The notes under the pieces are model-generated. The model saw nothing but the letters and a program-made list of their open reading frames with translations, made no database searches and had not been told where the DNA came from. From Elusimicrobiota bacterium (GTDB taxonomy: Bacteria > Elusimicrobiota > Elusimicrobia > F11), in assembly GCA_022072025.1 (NCBI GenBank), contig JAJVIP010000020.1, forward strand, positions 1 to 64,000: a DNA stretch of 64,000 nt. The letters are read 5' to 3'. Positions 32,700 through 41,780 of this stretch are shown piece after piece (the stretch's first letter is position 1; each line of letters starts with the position of its first letter). A program made the position numbers and the translations under genes.

Positions 32700-33848
32700 C
32701 TAAACCACGTTTTTCTTTAAATCTTTAAGCGAATAAAACGTTCCGCGCCAGTCGATTCCGCCGCGGATCAAGGTGCGCAGTGTGGCCTTCCAAATGATGG
32801 CGCAGAAAGCAAGGCAGGCGAGAGGAAAGCCAAAACCATACATCCACTTGAGTCCTTGCGCGTGAGCCGAAATGGCACACACCAAAACCAGAATCACTGA
32901 AACTGTCAGATAAATGATTTGTGGAAGGCCTGTTGTAAGAAAGATCGCTAAAAAGGGCCACAGGCCAAATAACAGTTGGGCGGTGGTCCCGGCAATGGCC
33001 AAGGACAGTTTGTAGTCCAGTCCGGAAAAGGCGTTTTTCATCAACCCCTGAATCAACGCTTTCACTGAGTCGTACCATTCCACGAAGATAAGGTCGGTTC
33101 CCAAGAGAAAATCCTGGCGGAGTCCGTTCTTTTTAATGAGTTTTCCCATTTTGAGATCATCATCGGGCCGCATGGCAATGGCTTGGTGGGTGCCAATTTT
33201 CTGATAGGCTTCGGACCGAACCATATTGAACGCGCCAATGCCGATGTGGGCGGAGCTTTTTAAATTCTTGACACGCCAGGGGCGCGTGTACAAGTTAAAA
33301 AAAACTCCGAACCCAGCCATGAATATGTTCAAAAGGAGGCCCGGCATGAGAGCTTTGGGGCCAATGGCCAAATGGTCGAGTTTGTTCTTTTCAAAAAATG
33401 GAATCGCCCGCCTTAGCACGCTTTTATCCATCACAACATCGGCGTCGGAGAAAAGCAAAAGAGTTCCTGTGGCGGCCGAAGCGCCAGTCCAGAGCGCGTG
33501 ATTTTTTCCCAGCCATCCTGAGGGAAGATCTTTTAACGTCATGATCTTGAGTTCGGGATTGTTTGAGGCCATGTCCGCCAAAATGTCCTCCGTATGATCG
33601 GTGGAACGGTCGTTCACCACGATCACCTGTTTATTCGGATAGTCCAATTGAAGGAGGGAAGTGAGGCCCTCGCGAATATTCTTTTCTTCGTTCCGGGCCG
33701 CCACGATGATGGACACGGTGGGCAAGTTCACAGAAGGATTTTCGGGCTGGTCGCTCAGCCACTTTAAGGATTTCATTCCAAGCAACCCTTCCGCGGCCGC
33801 GGCAATAACCACAATCAAAGTTCCTAGCGATAAAATGACCAATAACAT
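32700..33848 (-). CDS. Membrane glycosyltransferase family 2
   Basis: The protein begins with a membrane helix (MLLVILSLGTLIVVIAAAAE), then a GT-A domain: SIIVAARNEEKNI, VVNDRSTDHTEDI, the metal-binding LLFSDADVV and the acidic RPDDDLKMG block. About four C-terminal membrane helices follow. This layout resembles HpnB/CrtQ-type transferases that glycosylate isoprenoid or lipid acceptors; the acceptor here is unknown. Three in-frame ATGs exist (33872, 33857, 33848). The last is chosen because TAGAAT ends seven bases upstream and the helix begins there. The two upstream ATGs fall at the edge of the repeat. Confidence 0.85.
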   Translation of the reverse strand: MLLVILSLGTLIVVIAAAAEGLLGMKSLKWLSDQPENPSVNLPTVSIIVAARNEEKNIREGLTSLLQLDYPNKQVIVVNDRSTDHTEDILADMASNNPELKIMTLKDLPSGWLGKNHALWTGASAATGTLLLFSDADVVMDKSVLRRAIPFFEKNKLDHLAIGPKALMPGLLLNIFMAGFGVFFNLYTRPWRVKNLKSSAHIGIGAFNMVRSEAYQKIGTHQAIAMRPDDDLKMGKLIKKNGLRQDFLLGTDLIFVEWYDSVKALIQGLMKNAFSGLDYKLSLAIAGTTAQLLFGLWPFLAIFLTTGLPQIIYLTVSVILVLVCAISAHAQGLKWMYGFGFPLACLAFCAIIWKATLRTLIRGGIDWRGTFYSLKDLKKNVV

Positions 33849-33855
33849 AGATTCC

Positions 33856-33861
33856 ATTCTA
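33856..33861 (-). promoter_or_regulatory. Putative -10 of the glycosyltransferase gene
   Basis: On the minus strand TAGAAT ends seven bases before ATG 33848. Its upstream edge touches the left end of the family B repeat, so the repeat may contribute to this promoter. Confidence 0.4.
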
Positions 33862-34032
33862 TATGATGACATCGCAATTTCTTTTTTTCTTACGTAGAAA
33901 ACTTCAGATTTTTGTCATCCCGAGGTCGCCGTGGCGACCGAGGGATCTCTACAGAATATTTAATAATCCCATAGAGATTCTTCACTTCGTTCAGAATGAC
34001 AAATTCTTTGGTTGCGGCGGAGTTGCGCTATG
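33860..34032 (+). repeat. Dispersed palindromic repeat, family B copy 1
   Basis: The 89-base core (33913-34001) starts TGTCATCCCGAGG and ends GAATGACA. It has an internal perfect hairpin GGTCGCC-GT-GGCGACC and outer arms GGGATCTCT / AGAGATTCTT. It matches the core at 40130-40218 in length and in most positions, in the same orientation. The left flank (ATATGATGACATCGCAATTT) and right tail (GTTGCGGCGGAGTTGCGCTATG) are also shared between repeats. The tail provides GGAG and the ATG of the next gene. Confidence 0.85.
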
Positions 34033-35238
34033 AAGAACGCATTCCGTTTGTGGCTGGGGTCTCGGTTTTTTTCCAGTTTGGCCAAACAAATTCAATCCAC
34101 TGTCGTGGCATGGCAGGTTTTTACATTGACCCATGATCCTCTGGCGGTGGGGTTGTTGGGGTTGGTTTGGGCCCTTCCTTTTTCGGGGATCGCGTTGTGG
34201 GCGGGGCACCTGGTGGATCAACATGAAAAACGCCAGTTCATGTTGCGAGCGGAGATTGGTTTTATGGTTTGCGCGGCGGCCCTATTGGCAAACGGCTTAA
34301 GATCCGCCCCTTCCCTTTATGTTGTTTATGGGATTGTGGCCTTCTCTGGTTTTTGCGCGAGTTTTGAGAACATTTCTTTCAGCGCTTATTCCCAGATATT
34401 AATTTCCAAAGAAAAATTTCCTCGCGCCATGGGTTGGAACTTGGGATTTTTTCAAGCGACGGTGGTGTGTGGGCCCTTATTGGCGGGTTGGCTGTTGCGT
34501 CACGTGCCTGCCACAGCCATCTACGCGTTGGTCGGTTCATTGTTTCTTGTTTCGTTTGTCATTGCGCTCAAATTACCTTTGATGCCCGCTTTGTCCGCTT
34601 TGCCAGGGGCCTCCCTTGAAGGGTCTTTAGAGCGAATCAAATCGGGACTAAAATTTATTTGCTCGCAGCCACTCATGCTGGCCGCCATGTCGCTGGACAT
34701 GGTGGCGGTCCTGTTTGGGGATGTGGTCGCCCTTTATCCTTTTTTTGCCGATCGGTTGGGGGCCGGTTCTCTTGGGTTTGGATTCCTCAAGGCGGCTCCT
34801 GGACTCGGGTCAGGTCTTATCTCGGCGGTGCAGGCCACCCGTCCTTTTGTGCGGCCATCGTGGTTGACCCTTCGAGTGGTGGTCACTCTATTTGGGGTGT
34901 GCATCATCCTTTTCGCCCTTTCTCCCAATATTTATCTCGCGGCTCTTTTTTTGGCTTTGGGCGGCGCATCAGACGGAATCAGCGTGATTGTTCGTCAGAG
35001 TATCTATCAGGCCCACACGCCCGATCATTTCCGGGGACGGGTCGCGGCGGTGAGCAGTATTTTTATCGCGACTTCAAATGAGATTGGCGAATTTGAGTCG
35101 GGATTGGCCGCTCGGTTGATGGGTGTGGTTCCTTCAGTTCTTTTGGGGGGGGCCATCTGTTTGTCGAGTGTGGGTATCATGAGTCGCATTTTTCGGGGAA
35201 GAATTAAAGAGGTACCATTGCCACAACCTAATAATTAA
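34030..35238 (+). CDS. Major facilitator superfamily transporter, EntS-like
   Basis: The 402-residue protein has twelve hydrophobic helices. It shows the MFS loop motif GHLVDQHEKRQFM (a degenerate GxLxDrxgRR) between helices 2 and 3, and the family fragment GLVWALPFSGIAL. It resembles EntS/MFS_3 exporters of siderophores or drugs; the substrate is unknown. The ATG and a GGAG seven bases upstream lie inside the right end of the family B repeat. A TTG start at 34012 would read through that tail and is rejected. The second MFS gene at 40225-41427 belongs to the same broad family. Confidence 0.88.
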   Translation: MKNAFRLWLGSRFFSSLAKQIQSTVVAWQVFTLTHDPLAVGLLGLVWALPFSGIALWAGHLVDQHEKRQFMLRAEIGFMVCAAALLANGLRSAPSLYVVYGIVAFSGFCASFENISFSAYSQILISKEKFPRAMGWNLGFFQATVVCGPLLAGWLLRHVPATAIYALVGSLFLVSFVIALKLPLMPALSALPGASLEGSLERIKSGLKFICSQPLMLAAMSLDMVAVLFGDVVALYPFFADRLGAGSLGFGFLKAAPGLGSGLISAVQATRPFVRPSWLTLRVVVTLFGVCIILFALSPNIYLAALFLALGGASDGISVIVRQSIYQAHTPDHFRGRVAAVSSIFIATSNEIGEFESGLAARLMGVVPSVLLGGAICLSSVGIMSRIFRGRIKEVPLPQPNN

Positions 35239-35255
35239 CAAGTGAGGTCCTTGCC

Positions 35256-37061
35256 GTGAGCTCAAACGCCGAATCTCCCATCATTCATTTATCATCAAGA
35301 AAATTCATTCTCTTTTGCCTTCTGGCTTCGGTCGGCCTGTTAATTCTGGGCCGGTTCATAAACATTCCTCCCTGGGTAATTGCTGTTGAGGTTTTTGTAA
35401 CTGTAATCACTCTTTTTATACTGGGATCTATTCGTTATCGGCTCGACAAAAACGCTCTTACCTATGGGGCGGCCTTGATTATAGTTGCAACCTTTTGGAA
35501 TCAATGGTGGGAAGGATCTCAATTGAGAGTGGATTACATCTTGAATGGCTGGCCGATAATTTTTGATTTTTTTCACCATCATTTTCTAACTCTTCATGGA
35601 TTGGACGCAATTTTTCATGCCGATACCATGCTCTTTATTCTTGGGCTCACATTCTTTGTCGGTGTTATCGCGCAAACCCGGATGCTTGAAACAGCCTCTT
35701 TTTCTGTGTTGGAAAAAACAAAAGGCGCCGTGGTTCCCACGATCGCCATTTTAGCGGCGCTTGTGGCCGTTTTGTCCGGTATTTTGGATGGGGTGTCCAT
35801 GATCGGGCTGATGATTCGGATATTGGTCATCATTCTTTTCCTCGCCAAGGCGAAAGATGACGCGGTGGTTTATGCGGTTATTGTTTCCACGGTGGTCACA
35901 ACTGTGTGCGGTATGTGGTTGGCCTACGGCGAACCGCCCAACTTGATCATGAAATCGAATTTGCACCCACACCTCGATAATGCGTTTTTCCTTCGTTTCT
36001 GTGCTCCCGTAGCCGTGGGAAGTTATTTCATTGTTTATTGGAATATTCGAAAAAGGCTCAAGGGTTCGCATATTAACACCAAAACTCTCGACGTGTTGGA
36101 CCGAAATACCGCCGATATTCGTTTCTTACAAGCATCTCGCCATGGAGAAGTGCTGACGCCCATTGAATTCGTGGAAGAGCATCAAGAACAATTGGGAGAT
36201 CATTTTGAACCTGTGATAAACCGTCTGCACCACGGAGAACCGTTGGGGCATGCTTTAGTCAAAGAAGATGTAGCGCCCGCAATTCGAAGAGCAATGATGG
36301 GGAAATTCGTATCCGAAAATTTATCAGAAGTTCTGGACAAACATTATGCGGGCCATTCAGAAGCGGCCGATCATAAAATTGCGCTGGCTTTGGATCATGT
36401 TCGCACCCAACGAATTCGCGCCCAAATTATTGGAGGTCTTTCCTTCATTCCCTTCATAGGGCTTTTGATCGCCCACGCCATCAATCATGACATCCCGCTT
36501 TTCTATGCCTCATTCGCGGGATTTGTGGTGGCTTTTTCGGGAATTTATTCGGTCCCCAAAGTAAAAAAGCTGGCCCTAAAAGAAGCGCGGCATGAATATT
36601 CAGAATATCTGTTTTTATTTCCTTTGTTTTTGTCCATCACACTCCTTCAAAAAACTGGTTTCTTTGGTTTATTAAGCGAGTTGCTTCACGCAGGTCTCGA
36701 CAAAATTGGGCCGGCGCACATGGCCTATTTGCAATTCACAGGATGCACATTTCTTTCCGCTATGTTAGACAACAATGTGGTGGCCGATTTTGCCGGACGT
36801 GCCATTCAGGGGCTTGAGGTGAGTGTCATCCATCTCTTTGCCATGTCTCAAATAGCCGGTTATGCAGTGGGAGGATGTTGGACCCACATTGGTTCGGCTC
36901 AATCGGTGGTGGCCTATTCTTTTATTCAAAAGGAAGTGAACAACCGCTTCACTCCTTATCAATGGATGAGAGCAATGACCCCAGTGATTTTGGAAATTTT
37001 TATTTTGATGACGCTCGTCATATATGGAGAATCTTGGCTTTTCCATATTGCCACGAAATAA
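35256..37061 (+). CDS. Ion transporter (CitMHS/NhaD-ArsB superfamily) with central cytoplasmic insert
   Basis: The 601 residues contain two sets of about six helices. Conserved transporter elements are LSGILDGVSMIGLM and GEPPNLIMKS in the first half, and FLSAMLDNNVVADF and GCWTHIGSAQSVVAY in the second, the inverted-repeat pattern of NhaD/ArsB/CitMHS carriers. Between the halves lies an unusual hydrophilic insert of about 130 residues with many His and Glu (around EHQEQLGDHFEPVINRLHHG). The start is GTG 35256 with AGTGAGG upstream, 17 bases after the MFS gene. Substrate unknown; sodium/proton exchange is one possibility. Confidence 0.82.
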   Translation: MSSNAESPIIHLSSRKFILFCLLASVGLLILGRFINIPPWVIAVEVFVTVITLFILGSIRYRLDKNALTYGAALIIVATFWNQWWEGSQLRVDYILNGWPIIFDFFHHHFLTLHGLDAIFHADTMLFILGLTFFVGVIAQTRMLETASFSVLEKTKGAVVPTIAILAALVAVLSGILDGVSMIGLMIRILVIILFLAKAKDDAVVYAVIVSTVVTTVCGMWLAYGEPPNLIMKSNLHPHLDNAFFLRFCAPVAVGSYFIVYWNIRKRLKGSHINTKTLDVLDRNTADIRFLQASRHGEVLTPIEFVEEHQEQLGDHFEPVINRLHHGEPLGHALVKEDVAPAIRRAMMGKFVSENLSEVLDKHYAGHSEAADHKIALALDHVRTQRIRAQIIGGLSFIPFIGLLIAHAINHDIPLFYASFAGFVVAFSGIYSVPKVKKLALKEARHEYSEYLFLFPLFLSITLLQKTGFFGLLSELLHAGLDKIGPAHMAYLQFTGCTFLSAMLDNNVVADFAGRAIQGLEVSVIHLFAMSQIAGYAVGGCWTHIGSAQSVVAYSFIQKEVNNRFTPYQWMRAMTPVILEIFILMTLVIYGESWLFHIATK

Positions 37062-39260
37062 ATGAAGAAAATCATCAAGATCGCAGGATTCGTAGCGCTT
37101 GCTCTGGCCGTTCTTTTGGCGGGTTTGGCTTTGGCGGTCCGGTTGTATTTCACGTCGGAGCGAGTGAAGGGAATTGTCGAAAAGCAAGTTGCCGAAAAAC
37201 TCCAACGTCAGGTCAAGTTGGGAGAGATATCGGTGGGTTTGTTTTCGGGGCTCACCATCACTGATTTTTCGCTTTCGGAATATCCTGATTTTTCCAATGG
37301 CACATTTATCGCCAGTCAACGTTTCCAATTGGTTCCCCAACTTCTTCCCTTGCTCCGAAAAAAGATCTTCATTGATGAATTGAGTTTGATTCATCCTCAG
37401 GTGAACATCATTCGTCACGCGGATGGGAAGACCTATAATTTTTCAAATCTCACCTCGCCACCTCCGACTTCAGCGGAGGGGAGCGCTGCCGAAGAAAAAT
37501 CGCCTTCTCCCCTGGCCTTCTTGGTGTCCAAGGTTTCAATCGAATCGGGTCGATTGTCTTTTGTCGATCAATCTCCAGCCGCCTCCTCGATTGATATCAA
37601 TGAGCTCAATCTCCATGTCCGCAACGTGAGTTTGGTGGCCCCTGTGGAGGCTCGGACTGATTTCAAAGTGAAATTTCGCGGGATCGATTTGGTCGTGGAT
37701 TTCGAGGGGACCGTTTGGGCGCTCAAACAATCCGCGAAAATTAAGGAACTCCATTTAAAAAGCGGGACGTCTTCTTTGAATGTCACAGGAGAAGTCACGG
37801 AAGCCATGGGGAAGAATCCCTTGTTTGACATCCAAGTCTTCCTTGAGCCGCTGGATTCATCGCTGCTCGAGGCGTTGGGGGCGCTTCCCTCTTCTGTTCA
37901 TTTGAAAGATCCCCTTTCCGGGACGTTTACTGTGAAAGGGTCCATGACGTCCGTTGATACCACCTTTAAATTGATGATGGGGTTGTTGAACTTGGAAGGT
38001 CAAGGGACCATCAACAGTCCATTGGATCCCAAACGGAAGATGGTTTTAAAACTTCAGACCAACGAATGCCCCGTTCAAACGCTATTGGCGTTCGTTCCCC
38101 CTGATTCGCTTCCCAAAGAAGTGAAATTGAACGGGAAAACCCAGCTGTCGCTCAAACTCAACGGAACGATGGAAACGGGCGAGATGGATGTCCACATGGA
38201 AGGGAAAAATATGGATGTGGCCTACAGCACCGACTTTAAAAAGCAAGCGGGTCTCCCCCTGTCGGTGGGCATACAAGGAAAATATGGTTTGCCTTTGGCT
38301 TTGAATATGCAGGCCATCTCTTTTAATTTGGCCTCGATGCAGATGACTGGAAGTGGAACCTATAAATCCGTGGGAGAGAAATCGAAATATGTGTTCGATT
38401 TGAAAACGAACATTTTTCCATTGGAAGATTTTGTTCCCTTGGTGACGGCCTTGCAGGGTTACGCTTTGACGGGTAAATCTTCGACCCAAATGAAAGTAAC
38501 GAGCGCCTCCACAGGACCCGACGTGAAAGGAACGGCCCAACTCAGGGATGTATTCTTGTCCACCAGTGGAGTCAAAGTGAACAATATCACCTCAACCATT
38601 GACTATACGATGGACGATGCCTCAGGAAAATTGGCCGCGGATAAAATCACGCATGAATACTTTACAGGGTCGAACTTGGATTTGAAATGGAATCTCACCG
38701 ATGTTCGCGATATGGCCAAAATGGCTGGATCGGCCCATATGAAACTGGGAAAGGGAGATTTTCAAAACATTCAAAAGTTAACGGCGGATTCCAAGATGGC
38801 TCGGATCTTGTTTATGCCCGTTACATTGCTACAGAGGTTTGACAAAGTGGCCGCGGCCATCAAACTGCCCAGCTTCAATCAAGTGGCTTACAAAGAAATG
38901 CGCGGAGATTACACTTTCAAATCGGGCGTGATGAACGTGAAAAAGTTTGATTTGGACGCCAATGATCTCACTGCGGACATGAACGGAACGATTGGGCTGG
39001 TGGGGAATCAACCTCTAAATTTGGATTCAGTGGTCAAAGTGGCCGCAGGTTTGATTGGGGGCACAGTCGGCGACCTCCTCAAGGATGACCAAGGCCGGGC
39101 CACCCTCAAAATGAAAATCACAGGAACTTTAATGGAACCCCAAGTCAAGGTCGATACAGGGGATATCCAGAAGAAAGGGATGGAAGTCATCCAAGAAAAA
39201 TACGGTGATGACATTAAACAGGGAGTCGATAAATTGTTGAAAGGATTGTTCAAGAAGTAA
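37062..39260 (+). CDS. AsmA-family envelope protein
   Basis: The 732 residues start with one membrane helix (about 7-28) and continue as a long beta-rich periplasmic region typical of AsmA/TamB-like proteins, which are thought to carry phospholipids between the membranes. The N-terminal segment VKLGEISVGLFSGLTITDFSL and the C-terminal AsmA_2-like block with LTADMNGTIGLVGNQPLNLD are recognisable. The ATG follows the previous TAA with no gap, so it is cotranscribed with the transporter. It ends with a short charged tail. Confidence 0.85.
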   Translation: MKKIIKIAGFVALALAVLLAGLALAVRLYFTSERVKGIVEKQVAEKLQRQVKLGEISVGLFSGLTITDFSLSEYPDFSNGTFIASQRFQLVPQLLPLLRKKIFIDELSLIHPQVNIIRHADGKTYNFSNLTSPPPTSAEGSAAEEKSPSPLAFLVSKVSIESGRLSFVDQSPAASSIDINELNLHVRNVSLVAPVEARTDFKVKFRGIDLVVDFEGTVWALKQSAKIKELHLKSGTSSLNVTGEVTEAMGKNPLFDIQVFLEPLDSSLLEALGALPSSVHLKDPLSGTFTVKGSMTSVDTTFKLMMGLLNLEGQGTINSPLDPKRKMVLKLQTNECPVQTLLAFVPPDSLPKEVKLNGKTQLSLKLNGTMETGEMDVHMEGKNMDVAYSTDFKKQAGLPLSVGIQGKYGLPLALNMQAISFNLASMQMTGSGTYKSVGEKSKYVFDLKTNIFPLEDFVPLVTALQGYALTGKSSTQMKVTSASTGPDVKGTAQLRDVFLSTSGVKVNNITSTIDYTMDDASGKLAADKITHEYFTGSNLDLKWNLTDVRDMAKMAGSAHMKLGKGDFQNIQKLTADSKMARILFMPVTLLQRFDKVAAAIKLPSFNQVAYKEMRGDYTFKSGVMNVKKFDLDANDLTADMNGTIGLVGNQPLNLDSVVKVAAGLIGGTVGDLLKDDQGRATLKMKITGTLMEPQVKVDTGDIQKKGMEVIQEKYGDDIKQGVDKLLKGLFKK

Positions 39261-39307
39261 GTCAAAAAAGGTAAATTCCGCGTCGATAAAAATAACAGGA
39301 GGATGTT

Positions 39308-39811
39308 ATGGCCCGTATCACATTCAAAGGAAACCCAATCAACACCAATGGCAACTTGCCCAAAGTTGGCGCCAAAGCGCCGGATTTTAAGCTCACCAAA
39401 ACAGATTTGTCTGATGTTTCACTTAAAGATCTTGCTGGAAAAAATGTGGTGTTAAATATTTTTCCCAGTATTGATACGCCGGTTTGTCAGGCGTCAACGC
39501 GCAAATTCAATGAAGAAGTCAGCAAATTGCCCAACACGGTTGTGTTATGTGTCTCGAAGGATCTGCCCTTCGCTTTGGGCCGTTTTTGTGGCGCCGAAGG
39601 TCTTAAAAATGTGGTCCCGGCTTCTGAACTTCGCTCCAACAGTTTTGGCGAAGGTTATGGCGTGCGTATTGCTGAAGGTGCATTGGCGGGCCTGTTCTCT
39701 CGCGCGGTGGTCGTGGTTGATGCTCAGGGCCAGGTGAAATACACCGAACAAGTTCCCGAGATCGCGCAAGAACCCAATTACCAGGCGGCGATCGCAGCTC
39801 TAAAAAATTAA
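39308..39811 (+). CDS. tpx: Thiol peroxidase (atypical 2-Cys peroxiredoxin)
   Basis: Tpx reduces alkyl hydroperoxides using thioredoxin. The 167 residues carry the peroxidatic C60 in DTPVCQAST and the resolving C94 in RFCGAEG, at the same positions as in E. coli Tpx. The LSRAVVVVD-type strand near residue 133 (here FSRAVVVVD) is conserved. An extra C81 is present. AGGAGG lies seven bases before the ATG. It is followed, convergently, by a small gene of unknown role. Confidence 0.97.
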   Translation: MARITFKGNPINTNGNLPKVGAKAPDFKLTKTDLSDVSLKDLAGKNVVLNIFPSIDTPVCQASTRKFNEEVSKLPNTVVLCVSKDLPFALGRFCGAEGLKNVVPASELRSNSFGEGYGVRIAEGALAGLFSRAVVVVDAQGQVKYTEQVPEIAQEPNYQAAIAALKN

Positions 39812-39817
39812 GACGTT

Positions 39818-40069
39818 TTAAAGCAACGTCTGAATTTCTTTCCAATTCTCCACAATGAAGGCGACGTCCGTCTTGTTGAACCCTTTCGCTTTTCCCATAC
39901 GTTCCGCGCCGTCTTTGGTGGTATAAAGATTTCGTTTCTCTAGGAGCGCTCCGGTGTCTTTTCCTCCCACGATCCAACGGACAATGCGGAGTTGATTGCT
40001 GCCGAAGCCTCCCGCTTCCGTTGACATCAAAACTTTAACGACTTTGCATTCAATGTTTTTTTCTTCCAT
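39818..40069 (-). CDS. Small conserved hypothetical protein
   Basis: The 83 residues form one compact, charged, cytoplasmic-looking domain with no signal, membrane helix or Cys pair apart from one Cys near residue 8. A GGFGSNQLRIVRWIVGG strand-turn and a C-terminal helix are visible. A good AAGGAGAC Shine-Dalgarno supports translation. The family is not recognised. It is convergent with tpx, and the family B repeat begins just upstream of its start. Confidence 0.6.
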   Translation of the reverse strand: MEEKNIECKVVKVLMSTEAGGFGSNQLRIVRWIVGGKDTGALLEKRNLYTTKDGAERMGKAKGFNKTDVAFIVENWKEIQTLL

Positions 40070-40082
40070 GTTATGTCTCCTT

Positions 40083-40245
40083 TATATGACGACTTCGCAA
40101 TTTTTTTTGTTATAGAAAATCAAAATAAATGTCATCCCGAGGTCGCCGTGGCGACCGAGGGATCTCTACGGGATATTTAATAATTCTATAGAGATTCTTC
40201 ACTGCGTTCAGAATGACAAACTCTTCAGTTGCGGAGAATCTGCAC
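40083..40245 (+). repeat. Dispersed palindromic repeat, family B copy 2
   Basis: The core 40130-40218 is the same length (89 bases) as copy 1 and very similar to it, with the same GGTCGCC-GT-GGCGACC hairpin. The left flank TATATGACGACTTCGCAATTT and right tail GTTGCGGAGAATCTGCAC match the ends of the other repeats. Here the tail runs into the 3' end of the opposite-strand MFS gene and encodes its last codons (ILRN) and stop. Confidence 0.85.
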
Positions 40246-41427
40246 TAAGAATCTCCTTCCAAAAATAAGAGCGCCAAGCAAACATATGATTCCACCCAAC
40301 CGAACCGTGGCGGGCGCTGCCACATGAGACGCGACCACTCCGGCTAAAAAACCTCCCATGGGGTTGACCCCCATAAACATCATCACATAAAAACTCATCA
40401 CGCGGCCTCGTTTGTCGTCTTCAGAGACGATTTGAAGAAACGTGTTTGCGGCCCCCATCATCACCATAATACCGAACCCGCCGATAAAAAGAAGAAGAAA
40501 AGCGGATTCTAATGTTTTGGTGAACGAAAATAGAATCAAAGATAATCCAAAAAGCGCAGCGTGAAAGGCAATCAGTCGCTTTGAGCCATTGGGTCTTTTG
40601 CGAAGTGTCAAATAGATGGACCCTGCCAGTGCTCCGAATCCTGAAGCGGCCGATAAAAATCCCAAGGTGTCGGCGTTTCCGTGAAAAGTATCGCTGGCAA
40701 AAAGAGGCATTAACACCGAATAGGGCGTTCCCGCCAAGGCAATGATTCCCAAAAGGAAAAGAACTGGAGCGATTTCTTTCGACTTGAAGGCATAGTCGAA
40801 ACCCTCCTTCAAATTTTTCAGCAATTCACTTCGGACCAAAGGTTTTGAAACCGCCGCAGTTCTGAGAAACAAAAGCGCGATCAAAACCGCCATAAAGCTC
40901 GCCGCATTGAATAAAAAACACCAAGCTTCTCCAACCGCTACCACCATGAGCCCTCCGATGGCCGGGCCAATGAGCCGGGTGAGATTCACCACCGCCGCAT
41001 TAAGAGCAATGGCATTTCCCAACTCTTCCTTGGAAGGGATAAGTTCAATCACAAAGGATTGCCTTGTTGGGATATCAATGGCATTGATGAAACCGAAAAA
41101 CAGACCCAGAAGGACAATATTCCAAACCTTCACGGTGTTGGTGTAGGTCAGATAAAAAAGGGTTCCCGCTTGTAACATGAGAAGCGTTTGTGTTACCAAA
41201 ACCACTCGCCTTCGGTTCAATTTGTCCGCCAACACCCCCGCAAAGGGACTAAAAAACAACGTTGGAATTTGATTTGTAAAACTCACGAGCCCCAACAAAA
41301 ATGCGGAATGGGTCAACCGATAAACCAACCAACTCATGGCGATTTGCTGCATCCAGGTGCCTATAAGAGAAACTCCCTGTCCGATAAAATAAATTCGGAA
41401 GTTACGTGATTTAAGGGCGCGGAACAT
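40225..41427 (-). CDS. Major facilitator superfamily transporter, MFS_3/EntS-like
   Basis: The 400 residues have twelve hydrophobic helices. They show the N-terminal MQQIAMSWLVYRLT helix, the motif FAGVLADKLNRRRVVL between helices 2 and 3, and GFINAIDIPTRQSF, characteristic of the MFS_3/EntS group of exporters. The substrate is unknown. Its C-terminal codons and stop fall within the right tail of the family B repeat. Its start overlaps the GIY-YIG gene by 17 bases, so they are cotranscribed. Confidence 0.9.
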   Translation of the reverse strand: MFRALKSRNFRIYFIGQGVSLIGTWMQQIAMSWLVYRLTHSAFLLGLVSFTNQIPTLFFSPFAGVLADKLNRRRVVLVTQTLLMLQAGTLFYLTYTNTVKVWNIVLLGLFFGFINAIDIPTRQSFVIELIPSKEELGNAIALNAAVVNLTRLIGPAIGGLMVVAVGEAWCFLFNAASFMAVLIALLFLRTAAVSKPLVRSELLKNLKEGFDYAFKSKEIAPVLFLLGIIALAGTPYSVLMPLFASDTFHGNADTLGFLSAASGFGALAGSIYLTLRKRPNGSKRLIAFHAALFGLSLILFSFTKTLESAFLLLFIGGFGIMVMMGAANTFLQIVSEDDKRGRVMSFYVMMFMGVNPMGGFLAGVVASHVAAPATVRLGGIICLLGALIFGRRFLVQILRN

Positions 41428-41716
41428 TTCGTGTGAGCGTTTCTTTCTTCGATTTCGGCAGGCGTTTAAGGGCTGCTTCGCGGACCAATGCCTCTGAGCG
41501 TGTCAGACCCTTTTCTTGAAAAACTATTTTTTGGGGAGGATGGATGCGGGTATAGGCGGCGCCTTTTCCCATTTGATGTTGTTTAAAACGAATTTCCGCA
41601 TTTTTGGCGATGCCCGTGTAAAGAGTGCCGTCTTGGCAACGCAGAATGTAAACAGTCCACTCCTTGGGGCCTGACGATTTGATTTGACGGATCATGTGAA
41701 GGTATTTGGGTTTCAC
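41411..41716 (-). CDS. GIY-YIG endonuclease domain protein
   Basis: The 101-residue protein is a single GIY-YIG nuclease domain of the short UPF0213/YhbQ type: VYILRCQDGTLYTGIAKN at the start of the domain, the catalytic Arg in EIRFKQH, and the Glu in LTRSEALVREAALK. Such stand-alone domains occur as accessory DNA-repair or structure-specific nucleases. The likely start is GTG 41716 with AGGA close upstream; ATG 41695 is the alternative. Confidence 0.85.
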   Translation of the reverse strand: MKPKYLHMIRQIKSSGPKEWTVYILRCQDGTLYTGIAKNAEIRFKQHQMGKGAAYTRIHPPQKIVFQEKGLTRSEALVREAALKRLPKSKKETLTRNVPRP

Positions 41717-41780
41717 GGTTCCTAACTTCTATAAAATCCGTAACAAAGATAGGGTTCGGCTCCCAGGTCCTTCAATGAGT

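Noticed and set aside
34012-34029. TTG start giving MRRSCA before the MFS gene
   Set aside because: These codons are the repeat tail itself; the same residues appear before the nucleotidyltransferase, and the ATG after GGAG is the better start.
40225-40245. Repeat tail as a start site at the fifth copy
   Set aside because: The tail ends in CACTAAG, has no ATG, and faces the 3' end of an opposite-strand gene.
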